Of a stretch of DNA of 64,000 nucleotides, positions 21,901 through 33,466 are shown one piece after another. The notes under the pieces are model-generated. The model saw only the letters and a list, made by a program, of their open reading frames with translations. It did not search any database and was not told the DNA's origin. The stretch lies in contig BSWB01000002.1 of NCBI GenBank assembly GCA_033239125.1, positions 3,195,001-3,259,000 of the forward strand. The letters run 5' to 3'. Position numbers and translations under genes: made by a program. Each line of letters starts with the position of its first letter. The stretch's first letter is position 1. The stretch is from Fagopyrum homotropicum. Taxonomy: Eukaryota > Streptophyta > Magnoliopsida > Caryophyllales > Polygonaceae.

Positions 21901-24900
21901 AAAATAACAAACAAGCATACAAGTGGGAATTTAAGGCATTCAAAAAACGCATTAAATAAATGGTTCCTAGTATGGCCCCTCAAAAAGAATCTTCATTCTT
22001 GGACCTCCATGGATCTCCATCCTTCGGGCTCCTTAGGACTCTAGTCTTCTTGTATAATGAATTTAAAAAATAACTCTTGCAGAAATTGAAAATTACAAAA
22101 ATACATAACGATACGCAGATCGTGTACAATAAAACCATAACGATGCGCAGATCGTATTTAACTATCCTAAGATTGGGGCCATACTAGTAACCGCCTGCAC
22201 GAGCATATCACTATACACATACATACAAGCATGGCATATATGATATTAAAAAAAAAAATACACATAACCACTTTATCACATAAAAAAAAATATAGAATTG
22301 AAAACTCCTTTCCGGTATTGTTTTAATCAATCATATTGTGTATGGTATTAATATCATATATTAATCATTAAAATGCTAAAGGTGTAAAATTTTTAAATTC
22401 ATAACCTTTCCAAAATTAGTATCTTTCTATTTATGGTAACTTTCTAAAATTAGTAACTAGCTAATATTAGAACGTTTCTAATGTTAGATCATTGCTAAGA
22501 TTAGACATATTTATTATTTTAGTAACTTGTCAAAATTTAGAACATTTCTAAATTAAGACCTCATACATAAATAAGCAATTTTCCATAAAAGGTGGGTATC
22601 TTTTATTTTAAGATAAAATTTAATTAAGTAAGATATCATATATCCTAATATAATTAAATTATAATCTCCAAATAAGATAAATCATATTTATCCTAAAAAA
22701 AAATTATTTTAAAAAGAAAATAAATCATATTTATCTAGATAGAATATCTCATATAATATCTTTTAATTTTAAGATATAATTTAACTAAGTTAAAATATCT
22801 CATATCTTAACAAATTTAAATTTATTTGTTTCCATCCTGATAAATCATATTTATCTAGATATAATATCTCATATAATATCTTTTAGGAAGCAAATCTTAT
22901 CTTTTTATTTTAGGGTAAAATATCTCATATCTTAACAAATTAAATTTATTTACTTTCAACTTGATAAATCATATTTATCTAGATATCATATCATATATAA
23001 TATCTTTTAGGAAGCAAATCTTATCTTTTATTTTAGGGTATAATTTAACTAAGTTAAAATATCTCATATCTTAACAAATTAAATTTATTTATTTCCAACT
23101 TGATAAATCATATTTATCTAGATATAATATCATATATAATATCTTTTAGAAATAATTATTATTTAAATAAATAACTAATCAAATTAGATAATTAATAAAA
23201 ATAATCTAAAACCCTAAAAAATAATGAAATTAAAAACCCTAATTTTAATGCCGTACATGTTGCCAACAAAAAAAAAATAATAATTTTATATGACAATATT
23301 AGCTACATGTATGCGTAAGTTTAACTTGCTTAATCATATTAAGCAATTCCTTAATCATCATTAAGGATTTTTGTTTCATCATTATCTTATAGAAACCTAT
23401 TAACCTACGTAAACTGCCGCAACATTCATGGAAACAATTTCCTTAATAAACTAATCATGCTTAATCATTATTAAGCATCCAATTTTACACCTTAATCATG
23501 CAAATTAATCCATACAAACAATCTCTTTCGTAATTGAAACAAAACAATCAATACATGCATCAATACATGGCCTTTTTAATTTGATCTAATCAATTTATGC
23601 AAGAGGCTCTGATACCACTGTTGAGATTTTAGATGTGTAAAAGCGGAATTTCAGGAAACGATTTCCTAAACATCTAAACATGGATCGCATGCATAATAGA
23701 TTAGATAAGGGATAAAAGGAATACCTTTTGATGCGTGTTCAATAACTCCTTCAAGGATATGTAGAGTCCCAAGTGTTACTCCTCTAGTTGGTCCACCCGA
23801 GATTGAACAAGAATCGTCTTAACCTTCGATTGCTAGAACAAAGGATGAAGCTTTTAAGAGAGAGGGATCGAAGAGGAAGAACGCCTATCATACACGGCTG
23901 AAAAAGCTTCTTTTCTTCTAATCGATCGTTCAATTATATAAATTTAGGGTTGGGCTTTTTAACTATTAAAAAGCCCGACCTTAAAATATAAGATATATAT
24001 TTTAATAATTAATAAATAAATAACCCCTTATCTATTATTAATTACCAATTCCTTAATATATTTTGTACTCCTACAAAATATATCCTTTTCCACCATATAC
24101 TCCTATATGGTAATTCTCTCATTAATTGATTCAGTTCTCCTGCTCGTTATGGTGTGACCTCGTAGGACCCGATAACACTAGCAATACATTTTATCATATA
24201 AATGTACCAATCATGGTTAGCTTCTAGCAAAACGCCATGACCCCTAATATTATCGGATTATATATATCCCTATATTTAATGTCCTATCTCATCATCAGTA
24301 ATTGCACCTTGGATAAAGGACACAATTCCTTCATAAATGAGCTTAAATGTGGGTTTTAATGAATTCGGACTAAGATTATAGTAGAATTTTGTTCATTAAG
24401 GTCGGTTGTTAGTTTAATTGTTAGCGTGTTAAACTCACCGACAACTATCGTTATTCCCTTGTTGATTTAGAACACTAGATAAAAAGGTTTACCGACTGAG
24501 TGATAATAAAGTAGTGTATATAAGGCCAGTGTGTTTACTTCTTATAGTTAGTTGTTATTTTATTAATTTCAAAACTTTTGACGTGTTCAATTGTAGTGTT
24601 TGGAAGAGCCATGGAGTGCGCATTACGGAGGGGGGATTTTGGCTAATCCAACCTTCGACAAAGGAACCGAAGGATGGACAACTTATGGACAATCAAATAT
24701 GAAGGTTGGGATGACAAAGGGAGGAAACAAGTTTGTTGTTGCATTCGATAGAGAAAATCCCCACGACAGTTTCTCACAAAGGGTCGAGCTTGAAGAGGGA
24801 AATATTTACGCCTTCTCAGGTTAATAAGTAACCGTTTTTTTGTCAATAACGAACAGAGATTTGATATAATAACCGTCGATGAAAAAAAGTGTTAACACAT

Positions 24901-26789
24901 TCATATGGTCTTTTTACTTATCTTTATTATATTTTTTATGTTTGTGATTTGTTGGTTATGAATTTGGAAAGCTAGCATGGATGCAAGTGAGTGAAGGCAA
25001 TGCAACAATTAGTGTGATATTTAGAAACCCTAATGGAGAAATGATCTATGGTGGCGGAGTTATGGCTGAGCATGGATGTTGGAAAATGCTTAAAGGCGGA
25101 ATTGTTTCGAACTTTTCGGGTCCTGTCGATATGATTTTTAAGGTAAAATCTCAATCCAAGATGCTTTGTTTGCTATCTAAGGCTCTTGTAATGTCATGTC
25201 CATTATGAAAATACGAAGAGTATAGTATATATGGTTGTTAACCTAATCATGTTATAATTAAATGATTTTAGAATGAAATTCGTCTGGCTTATATTTGCTC
25301 ACATTATAATATCTTGTTTATTAATTCAACTCAAAAAATTATGTTCTTGTAGAGCGATAATACAATGGTGGAGATTTGGGCGGATAACATCGCGTTGCAG
25401 AATTTTACAGAAGAACAATGGAGATCTCACCAAGAGAGCAACATTCAAAAGGTTAGTAAAACATGACCCATTCGAACAACTTCTCTTAGAGTGTTTGGAA
25501 GAATTTTGACGTACTATTAAGAGTGTCGAATTTTTTTTTTTATGAATTATTAATGTTGTAGATGCGCAAGAGTACAGTGAAACTGCACATGACTTATAAT
25601 CAAACCGGTGTTAATGGCGCCAAGATCAAGCTAAGAAATATCAAGCCACATTTTAAAGTAGGAATCGAAATCAACCAAGCAATCCTAACAAATACGGCAT
25701 ACCAAAATTGGGTCTCGTCAAGATTTACCGTGGTAGCATTTGGAAATGAGATGAAATGGTATAGTACCGAGAGTGTGCAAGGTCATGAGAACTACACAAC
25801 CGCGGATGCTATGATGCAATTCGCTGAGCAACACAAGATTGAAGTGAGAGGACACAATATTTTATGGGATGCCCCGAAATACCAACCGTATTGGGTCTAC
25901 AACTTATCGCCCGATCAACTCCAAATCGCGGTTCAAAAGAGGATCAATTCCGTTGTGTCGAGGTACAAAGGAAGGTTGATCCATTGGGATGTTGTGAATG
26001 AAAACGTGCATTTTCGATTCTTTGAGGATAAACTTGGAAATGATTTCTCGGCCGCCACATATAAAACGGCTCACCAACTTGATCCCACGGTAAACATGTT
26101 CATGAACGAGTATAACACGATTGAGGAAAGTGGAGACAAGGATGTTGCCCCGGAGAAGTACTTAGCCAAGCTTAGAAGCATCTTGTCATACCCGGGTAAT
26201 CAAAATTTGCCATTCGGGATAGGATTACAATCGAGATTTTCATCCTCACAACCTAACATAGCTTACATGAGAGCCGGGATGGACACATTGGCTGCAACCG
26301 GATATCCTCTTTGGCTCACCGAGCTCTTCGTGGATCAAAACCCGAATCAGGTACGTTGTTTTATTTTTCTAAAGTTATCATCATCGTGAATATAAAACTA
26401 TCTCACATCAATTACATAAACGTTGTGAGTAGGCAAAAAATTTGGAGCAAGTATTATGGGAAGGGTATGCACATCCTGCCGTTCAGGGGATAGTTATATG
26501 GCCAAATAGTCCATTGAGCGGCGAATGCAAGATGTGTTTGACGGACAAAGAGTATAACAACACGCCACTTGGAAACGTTGTGGATTGGGTGATGAGAAAA
26601 TGGGGTGATGCCAAGAACTCGGAGATCATGCTCGAGTGTGATGGTTCTTGTAGCGTTTTGCTATCTCAAGGAGAGTATGAAGGCATTGTGTGGCATCCAG
26701 AGACGAATCTCACAACAACATGGAATATGAAGGTTAAGCCAAACAATGCACAAAGGTCCTTTCATATTGAAATGAATCCTACATTTTAA
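15961..26789 (+). CDS. Endo-1,4-beta-xylanase-like protein (CBM22-GH10), gene A
   Basis: Seven exons: 15961-16015, 16139-16185, 24597-24819, 24976-25142, 25353-25451, 25562-26350, 26433-26789. All introns are GT-AG and the sum is 578 residues. An N-terminal signal peptide (MKRFALICYFLLIS) points to secretion into the cell wall. A CBM22/CBM4_9-like carbohydrate-binding module (GGGILANPTFDKGTEGW) covers about residues 40-190. The GH10 barrel follows, with acid/base Glu near residue 344 in HWDVVNEN and nucleophile Glu near 451 in WLTELFVD. GH10 enzymes hydrolyse xylan backbones. A second in-frame ATG at 15973 matches the start of gene C and may be the true start. Intron 2 is 8.4 kb because a full Copia element sits in it, antisense to the gene. 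No frame damage is seen, so function depends on splicing of that intron. Confidence 0.92.
16364..17078 (-). repeat. Copia 3' LTR
   Basis: This 715-bp repeat runs from TGTTGAGATTTTAG to CCTTCA as read on +. It is the downstream LTR for the minus-strand element and is preceded internally by the polypurine tract. Confidence 0.97.
17079..17090 (-). other. Copia polypurine tract
   Basis: Minus-strand CAAGTGGGAGAC directly abuts the 3' LTR, the usual primer site for plus-strand DNA synthesis in plant Copia elements. Confidence 0.9.
17884..21360 (-). pseudogene. Copia polyprotein with gag core deleted and one stop
   Basis: The frame starts at an ATG at 21358-21360 with a typical Copia gag N-terminus (RSILDKKKMNEHNFLNW). 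It is interrupted by TAA at 21241-21243 and then open for 1,115 residues to 17884. After EHPIPK it jumps within about 30 residues to the pre-protease region, so the gag core and zinc knuckle are gone. Next come protease (SWVLDTGCVSHITS), the GAG-pre-integrase motif (LWHCRLGHVG), the integrase core (HTDVCGPM, TDDFSRYGYIY), RT and RNase H (TEAEYIAAGEAAKEAIW). In RT the canonical YVDD box reads YVDN, so a metal-binding aspartate is lost. Plus-strand ORFs in this interval are shadows. Confidence 0.9.
22724..23160 (-). repeat. AT-rich tandem repeats in the Copia leader
   Basis: About four units with a period near 120-138 bp each start with TAAATCATATTTATCTAGAT (about 22724, 22845, 22965 and 23104). 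They lie between the 5' LTR and the gag start. The units differ by substitutions and indels, so they predate this insertion. Confidence 0.75.
23606..23617 (-). other. Copia primer-binding site (initiator tRNA-Met)
   Basis: Minus-strand TGGTATCAGAGC, one base inside the 5' LTR, is the standard plant Copia site complementary to the 3' end of initiator tRNA-Met. Confidence 0.95.
23619..24333 (-). repeat. Copia 5' LTR
   Basis: This 715-bp copy differs from the other LTR by seven substitutions and no indels. It should hold the element's promoter, directed against the host gene. Confidence 0.97.
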
Positions 26790-27071
26790 TATATGCCTTC
26801 AAAAACTCATCGACGTGTAGAATCGATCCTTCAAAAAGTTTTATTAAGGACGATGTTTTTTTATTTGATTAGAATTTATTGTCCGTTTAGTTGTAATAGT
26901 AAAAAACATTAAAAAAAATCTAGTATATTTTCGTGTAATTGTTGGGCACAAAGTTAGAAATTTACATCACATTAGACGACGATTACCCATGTCCATACCC
27001 GTACAATCATTACATCTGGAATTGGCTTCGTTCCCTCAAACCTTAAAAACACAATCTGATTACCCATGTCC

Positions 27072-27379
27072 GTATCTCTTCCATTATAAGTTTTATCTAC
27101 TTTGTTTGGAAAGCTAGAAATGACCTCTTGTACAACAACTTCACTCACGCCTCCATTTGCGCTCAGAACACAATCAATTCTACCAAGAACTTCACGTCTA
27201 TCAACTGGAAAGATCGGTCACCAAACTCTCTTATGTGGGCTAAGATTCTTGGCATCCACTTGGATTAAATTCCCTTCTACATTGCTCTCTATGTACTTCT
27301 TTGGTGTAGTTGACCCAAATTGTAAATCCTTCTTATTCTAATACATTAATCTTTCAAAAAAAACAAGAGATATGGTATA
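27072..27379 (+). mobile_element. Short LINE 3' fragment
   Basis: The frame from 27091 to the TAA at 27266 reads YFVWKARNDLLYNNF ... WKDRSPNSLMWAKILGI, the LINE ORF2 C-terminus, followed by a 3' UTR and a short A run near 27356. GATTACC(C/A)ATGTCC occurs on both sides (about 27058 and 27380) and could be a 14-bp target-site duplication with one mismatch. It is severely 5'-truncated. Confidence 0.7.
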
Positions 27380-27646
27380 TGATTACCAATGTCCATGGAG
27401 AGACACCCTAATTACTCTGCTAGAGCACACATGTTCACACGCCGAGCTGAGCTGAGCCACGCTCGCAACTCGCGGCCCGTGTATTAGTGAGTCAGTGATA
27501 GATGATTGAGGGCCCGTACGTTTTGTGGAGTTGGACGTACTTAAGGCCTTACAATATGGTTTAAGGTTGGCCACCCAACACTATAAGTATATTTTAGGCT
27601 AGCCCAAACCGCTCTACAAAGCTTATACGCAAAAGCAAATCTATTG

Positions 27647-28526
27647 CGAACATCTGGAACTGCGTCCCTAGGACCTTCAATTCCCAGTTCTGGAAACGTC
27701 TTCTTGACCTCCGAGATGATCTCGCTAATCTTACCCCATGTATCCCTAGGATTTCCCTTTTCGCCAATCCTGATGGCTCCTTTGCCAGAAAGAAATTTAC
27801 GATTACCTCAGACCTCCCTCCATTGCACCACATCCTTCCCCCTACAAAGCTATTTGGCTTGCTTTGAACCCCCCTAAAACTGCCTTCATTGCTTGGATTG
27901 CCTCTCTTAATCGCCTTCCTACTCTTACCAAGATTAGGGACTGGAATCCCACCATCGACGTCACCTGCAAGCTTTGTAACGCTGCCCCTGAAGATGGTTC
28001 GCACTTGTGGAACCATTGCAGCTTCAGCACCTTGGTATTAGACATCATCTCGCGCTGGCTGAATCTTCCCCACCCTGCCCCCTTTCTCGATGACGTTTGG
28101 TCCTGGATGGCGTCTTGGTCAAGGAAGAAGTCCCGCCCCCTTGATTGCGCGATAATTGCTGCGATCGTTGCTCACATCTATTACGTCTGGGTCGCCAGGA
28201 ACAAATTGCTCTATTGTCAAACCTTCACAACTCCAATTGACTGCGCTGGGATGGTTATTCGAAGCGTTAAGACGCACTTCACTCATAATTGGAAGGATCG
28301 ATCAACCCTCTCCCGCGCCATGGCCTCCTCCCTCAACATCGCTCTCCAATTTGGTTAATTCCCCTTGATTGGGGAACCCCTCTCTCTCTACTTGTGCTTG
28401 ATTTGTTTTGCGATTGTCGCTCGGTCGTTGCTGGTTGTGTGGCTCCTTGCGTGGACTCCGATTGTTTCTTGTAATCTCTTTCCGCCTTTCTAATACAATT
28501 AACTTTAAAAAAAAAAAAAAAAAAAA
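27647..28526 (+). mobile_element. LINE 3' fragment with poly(A) tail
   Basis: It encodes part of the LINE ORF2 tail: FWKRLLDLRDDLANL in one frame, then after a frameshift near 27850 NPPKTAFIAWIASLNRLPTL, a zf-RVT cluster (CKLCNAAPEDGSHLWNHC) and AHIYYVWVARNKLLY. A run of more than 20 A ends at about 28529. AAATCTATTG flanks the insert (27637-27646 and 28527-28536), a likely target-site duplication of 7-10 bp given the A-run ambiguity. No catalytic domain is present. Confidence 0.85.
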
Positions 28527-29399
28527 AAATCTATTGAGTTTATCAATCCAACAGAGTTTACCTATTCTTACAAGATTGAGAGGCAGTCATCAGTGGTTAA
28601 TGGTCACCCGGTTCGATCGGCTTTGCCGATCTACGTTCGAATCAGGTAGTAAATTGTGGCCCATTGTTGAGGGATACCCTCCCAATATAAATTTTTTCAT
28701 ACATGCTATAACTGAGTATTGGTATCTACGTAACTTCCTTTCATACTCCTATAACTTTCAATTGTAATTTTTATAAAATATGATTCATTTTATCCAAACA
28801 AATTTATTAATGTAGAATATGAAAGATTAGATAAATTTAACTAAATATTTATCTTCAAAATAAATAGATACTACGTGAATGGTAATCTCAAAGGTTACAG
28901 GATGTACATTTGTACCCAAATCAGTGGAAGAACCCATTAAATTTCACCCAAATCCTAAAATTAATGAGGAAAATATAAGGGAAAAAATCAGATGTCTTTT
29001 GATTGTTAAGATTATATTTTTAACTTCTTCGGATAAAAAAGTATTTTTTATAGTTAAAATTAGATAGGATACATAATCTACATCAATAAAAATGCATAAT
29101 TCTTCCTATTTAATATTTAAAATTTGATCCTTGAGCTGTACATCTTATCCTTGGCACTTATACATTCGAAGAATCAAACTGTACACTAGCTAATACTGTG
29201 CATAATGGATCTAATCCTCACATGCATACGATGAATGTTAATATGAACACAAGATTTTGTAATCTCTTTTTCGGGTAATAATATTATTTCCAAATTAAAG
29301 CCAATGAGATAAGATTTCTTTGTGTTATATAATGTGATATTTTCTGAAGAATAAGATATTGGTGTCCCAGACTTGTGGAGTTCATAGATTAACGTAGAT

Positions 29400-32126
29400 A
29401 TGATTCGAGAAATGAAGAGATTTGCTTTGATTTGTTACTTTATGTTAATCTCAGGTTAGGAGAAATTAAGCATTTTTGCATATTTATTTATGTTTTTTTT
29501 TATAATTAATTGTCTAGTATCTAATCATTTGTGGTTTATATTACATGTAATGCAGGAAGTGTTGTTCAAGGCTTAGATTACGATTACTCGGCCACTGCAG
29601 AGGTAATTCGCAACGTTACGATGTGTTAGGATCAGGCCGAGAATCTCCATCACGGAGACGGGTATTGGAAACGTATAGATGGGTGTGAATAATGATGGAG
29701 TCGAAAGTCGTTTTATGCCTTGGGATGGATACGGGTTATTGGGTCACGTTTCGAATTTGTCTCATTGACACTCTATGTCTTACAAATAAATATAGAGTCT
29801 TATATGTATGGTCGGTGTGCTACTACTTATCATCTATCGTTTTTTTTAAGTAACTCTAAAACTTTTGATACGTTCAATTGTAGTGTTTGGCAGAGCCGTG
29901 GAGTGCGCATTACGGAGGGGGGATTTTAACCAATCCAACCTTCGACCAAGGAACTGAAGGATGGAAAGCTTATGGGCAATCAAATATTAGGGTTGGGATG
30001 ACAAAGGGAGGAAACAAGTTTGTTGTCGCATTCGATAGAAAGAATGCTCACGACAGTTTCTCACAGAGAGTCGAGCTTGAAGAGGGACATATTTACGCCT
30101 TTTCAGGTTAATTACTAACCGTTTTTCTTAATAAAGAAAAGAAGTTTGATACACTAATCATCGAGAGAAAAAAAAATAGTGTTAACACAATAACACATTG
30201 ATATGGTTTTTGTATATGTCTTTATTATATTTTGATGTTTGTGATTTTATTTGTTGATTATGAATTTGGAAATGCTAGCATGGGTGCAAGTGAACGAAGG
30301 CAATGCAACAGTTAGTGTTATATTTAGAAACCCTAATGGAGAAATGATCTATGGTGGTGGAGTCATGGCTGAGCATGGATGTTGGAAAATGCTCAAGGGT
30401 GGAATTGTCTCTAACTTTTCTGGCCCTGCAGATATGATTCTTAAGGTAAAATTTAAATCCAAGATGCTTTGTTTACTATCGAAGAGTATAGTGTATAAGG
30501 TTGATAACCTAGTCCGGTTATAAGTTATAACTAATTGGTTTTAGAATGAAATTCGCCTTGACTTATATATGTTATAATATTCTTGTTTATTTCATGGATG
30601 GACGCTTTTGAAATCCATTTACATGAATCTACCTCATGTTTTCCCATTGATGTGATTATGTTCTTGTAGAGCAATAATACAATGGTGGAGATTTGGGCGG
30701 ATAACGTCGCGTTACAAAATTTTACGGAGGAGCAATGGAGATCTCACCAAGAGAGCAGCATTCAAAAGGTTAGTAAAACATTACCCCTAAGAAAAGCTTC
30801 CTCTTAGAGTGGGTTTGTAAGGGTTCAAGGTTTAAGGTTTAGGGTTTATTGTTTTAGGTGTTGAAAAATAATTTTATTATGAATTATTGATGTTGTAGAT
30901 GCGCAAGAGTACGGTGAAACTTCACTTGACTTATAACAAAACCGGCGTCAATGGCACCATGATCAAGCTAAGGCATGCCAAGCCGCATTTTAAAGTAGGA
31001 ACGGAAATCAACCCGACAATCCTACCGAACACAGCATATCAAAATTGGGTCTCGTCAAGATTTTCCGTAGTAACATTTAGAAATGAGATGAAATGGTATA
31101 GTACTGAGAGTGTGCAAGGTCACGAGGATTACTCAAAGGCAGATGCTATGATGCAATTCGCCGAGCAACACAAGATTGCAGTGAGAGGACACAACGTTCT
31201 ATGGGATGACCCGAAATACCAACCGTATTGGGTTTACAAATTATCGCCCGGTCAACTCCAAACCGCGGTTCAAAAGAGGATCAATTCCGTTGTGTCAAGG
31301 TACAAAGGAAGGTTGATCCATTGGGATGTTGTGAACGAAAACGTGCATTTTCGATTCTTTGAGGATAAACTCGGAAATGATATCTCAGCCACCACATATA
31401 AAACGGCTCACAAACTTGACCCCATGGCAACCATGTTCATGAACGAGTACAACACGATTGAGGAAAAAGGAGATAACGGTGCTACACCCGACAAGTACTT
31501 GGCCAAGCTAAGAAGCATCGTGTCATACCCGGGTAATCGAAATTTGCCAGCCGGGATAGGATTGCAAGCGAGATTTGCATCCCCCCAACCTAATTTGGCT
31601 TATATGAGAGCCGGGATGGACACTTTGGCTACTGCCAAGTATCCTCTCTGGCTCACCGAGCTCTTCGTTGACCAAAATCCGAATCAGGTACATTGTTTTC
31701 TTTTTCTAAAGTTATCATCATCGTGGAAATAAAATTATCTCACATCAATTACATAAACGTTGTGTTTAGGCAAAAAACTTGGAGCAGGTATTGTGGGAAG
31801 GATATGCACATCCCGCGGTGCATGGGATAGTTATGTGGCCAAATTGTCCATTGGTCGACGAATGCAAGATGTGTTTGACGGACAAAGAGTACAAGAACAC
31901 GCCACTTGGAAACGTTGTGGATTGGTTGATGAAAAAATGGGGCGACGCCAAGGATTCGGAGATAATGCTCGAGTGTGATGGATCTTGTAGCGTTACACTC
32001 TCTCACGGAGAGTATGAAGGCATTGTTTGGCATCCAGAGACGAATCTCACAACAACATGGAATATGAAGGTTGAGCCAAACAACGCACAAAGTTCCTTCC
32101 ATATTGAATTGGATCCTACATTTTAA
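29400..32126 (+). CDS. Endo-1,4-beta-xylanase-like protein (CBM22-GH10), gene B
   Basis: Exons 29400-29454, 29556-29602, 29884-30106, 30279-30445, 30670-30768, 30899-31687 and 31770-32126 have the same lengths and phases as gene A and sum to 578 residues. Signal peptide (MKRFALICYFMLIS), CBM22-like module (GGGILTNPTFDQGTEGW) and GH10 barrel with HWDVVNEN and WLTELFVDQNPNQ are intact. Intron 2 is only 281 bp because no Copia element is present, so this copy shows the ancestral state of gene A. The upstream flank matches gene A for several hundred bases, so the two likely share regulation and arose by recent tandem duplication. Xylan backbone cleavage in the wall is expected from the family; substrate range cannot be read from sequence. 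Confidence 0.95.
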
Positions 32127-33466
32127 TCAAAGCCTTTAGAAATTAATCTACATGTATAATTGGCGCTTCGAAAAGTGTCTTTTTTTTTTGTCAAATAGGT
32201 ATCAAGGACGTGGACTTTTGGATTAATTAGAATTTATGGTCCATTTGGTTGTAATAGTAGAAATATAATGAAAATTAATCTAGTCTATTTTTATGTAATT
32301 GTTCGTTTGTGAGCGCGGGTAAGCATTTTAGTCCACGGGTCAACCCGATTCATATATATTTAACTTAAAAAAACTAAATTCCTAAAATATCACTTGGCGA
32401 CACCTAAAATTATTTTTTCTCAATTGAATGCTAAATTTTTAATTCATAATTCTAATTTTCATATTCCTCTATAATCACTCTCCACTCTCTAGATCTAAGT
32501 TGTGATGTCTTCTCCGTCACGCTCCTCTTGTTCGCGACGAGCTTCATCTCGTTGTGTCTCGCTTGAGCATCTTTCAGTTTAACTCCTCTTGTTCACGGAC
32601 CGGCTGACCAGGCAGACGACCTAGGTTGTAATACCCGAAAATTTTTATTTTGGAATCCCTAAATTTTTTATTTTTTTTGGAGCAAAACACATTTTTATTC
32701 CGGATCTTGGGCCATTTATTCCTTCTAACCGGTTGGTGGGCCTTGTCCCTTTCCTTTGATTCAGCAGATGGGGGTTAACGGATCACTGATTTACACCTTC
32801 TTTGATGATCCGGCCCAACAATCCTTCATCCTTACTTTGATGACGGGCCCAAGTGGAATTTGCTGTAGTCTTTATTCACTAATTTATTTTTAGTAATTGT
32901 GCACCTCAATAACTTTGTTAAAATATGACATCTTTTAAAATATTAAAATTAATTTATCTATTATACATGAATTTAAAAGATTGCTAATTGATTATTGTCT
33001 TTTAATTGACCATCAATCCCTAATTGATGAAGGTGTATTTTGAAGGAGTTGTCAATTTTGATCAGCGTAATCAATTAGTAATTAATCGTGTACAAGAAAA
33101 TTTCACAAGAATTGATAAAACTAGCATGTTACATGCTTGTACTCTTCATGTAAATCATGTATCATCAATTTCTATGTGGAATGAATGAGTTTGCGCTTGG
33201 AAGAAATAATGAACCGTGTGATTTTTGTTTTTATTAATTTTTCATATTTCTTGTAAGAATTATAAAATTACAAAAAAATAAGTATCATTTACAAGAATAA
33301 ATTATAAATTTACAAGAAACTCGGTCTCATTCAGAAGAATAAGTTATAGTAAAGTTATAAGAGAAATGTCTAAATTAGGATAAAATTTAGAAAAAATAAC
33401 CAAAATAATACCAACTATCAACATTCAACCCAAAATAATATCAACTTTGAAAATTACTATGACGGA
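32127..33466. other. Intergenic DNA after xylanase gene B
   Basis: No gene is supported. It contains an LTR start fragment at 32627 and, from about 32860 to 33340, sequence related to 8100-8440 (partly inverted), probably an old DNA element. Confidence 0.6.
32627..32875 (+). mobile_element. Truncated LTR start related to the solo LTR
   Basis: TGTAATACCCGAAAATTT starts here just as at 33614, followed by similarly arranged GGGCC-rich sequence. No matching GGTGTTACA end is seen downstream before unrelated sequence begins, so only the left part of an LTR remains. The right border is approximate. Confidence 0.55.

Larger units (their letters stand above)
16364..24333 (-). mobile_element. Complete Copia LTR retrotransposon inside xylanase intron 2
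   Basis: The 7,970-bp element is flanked by a perfect TAAAT target-site duplication (16359-16363 and 24334-24338). Both LTRs are 715 bp with TG..CA ends and differ at seven positions (about 1%), so insertion was recent. The coding strand is minus, making 23619-24333 the 5' LTR. The primer-binding site TGGTATCAGAGC lies at 23606-23617 and the polypurine tract CAAGTGGGAGAC at 17079-17090. It encodes protease, integrase, RT and RNase H but lacks most of gag. Because of the gag loss and an altered RT active site it is probably non-autonomous. Confidence 0.97.
26790..29399. other. Intergenic DNA between xylanase genes A and B
   Basis: The stretch holds two LINE fragments (27072-27379 and 27647-28526). 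The last 550 bp (from about 28857) match the upstream flank of gene A without its MITE. No other gene is supported. Confidence 0.7.

Noticed and set aside
30826..30860. Telomere-like GGTTTAGGGTTT in xylanase intron 5
   Set aside because: Only one or two imperfect units. Similar AGGGTTT text in gene C intron 5 suggests a shared intron feature, not an interstitial telomere.
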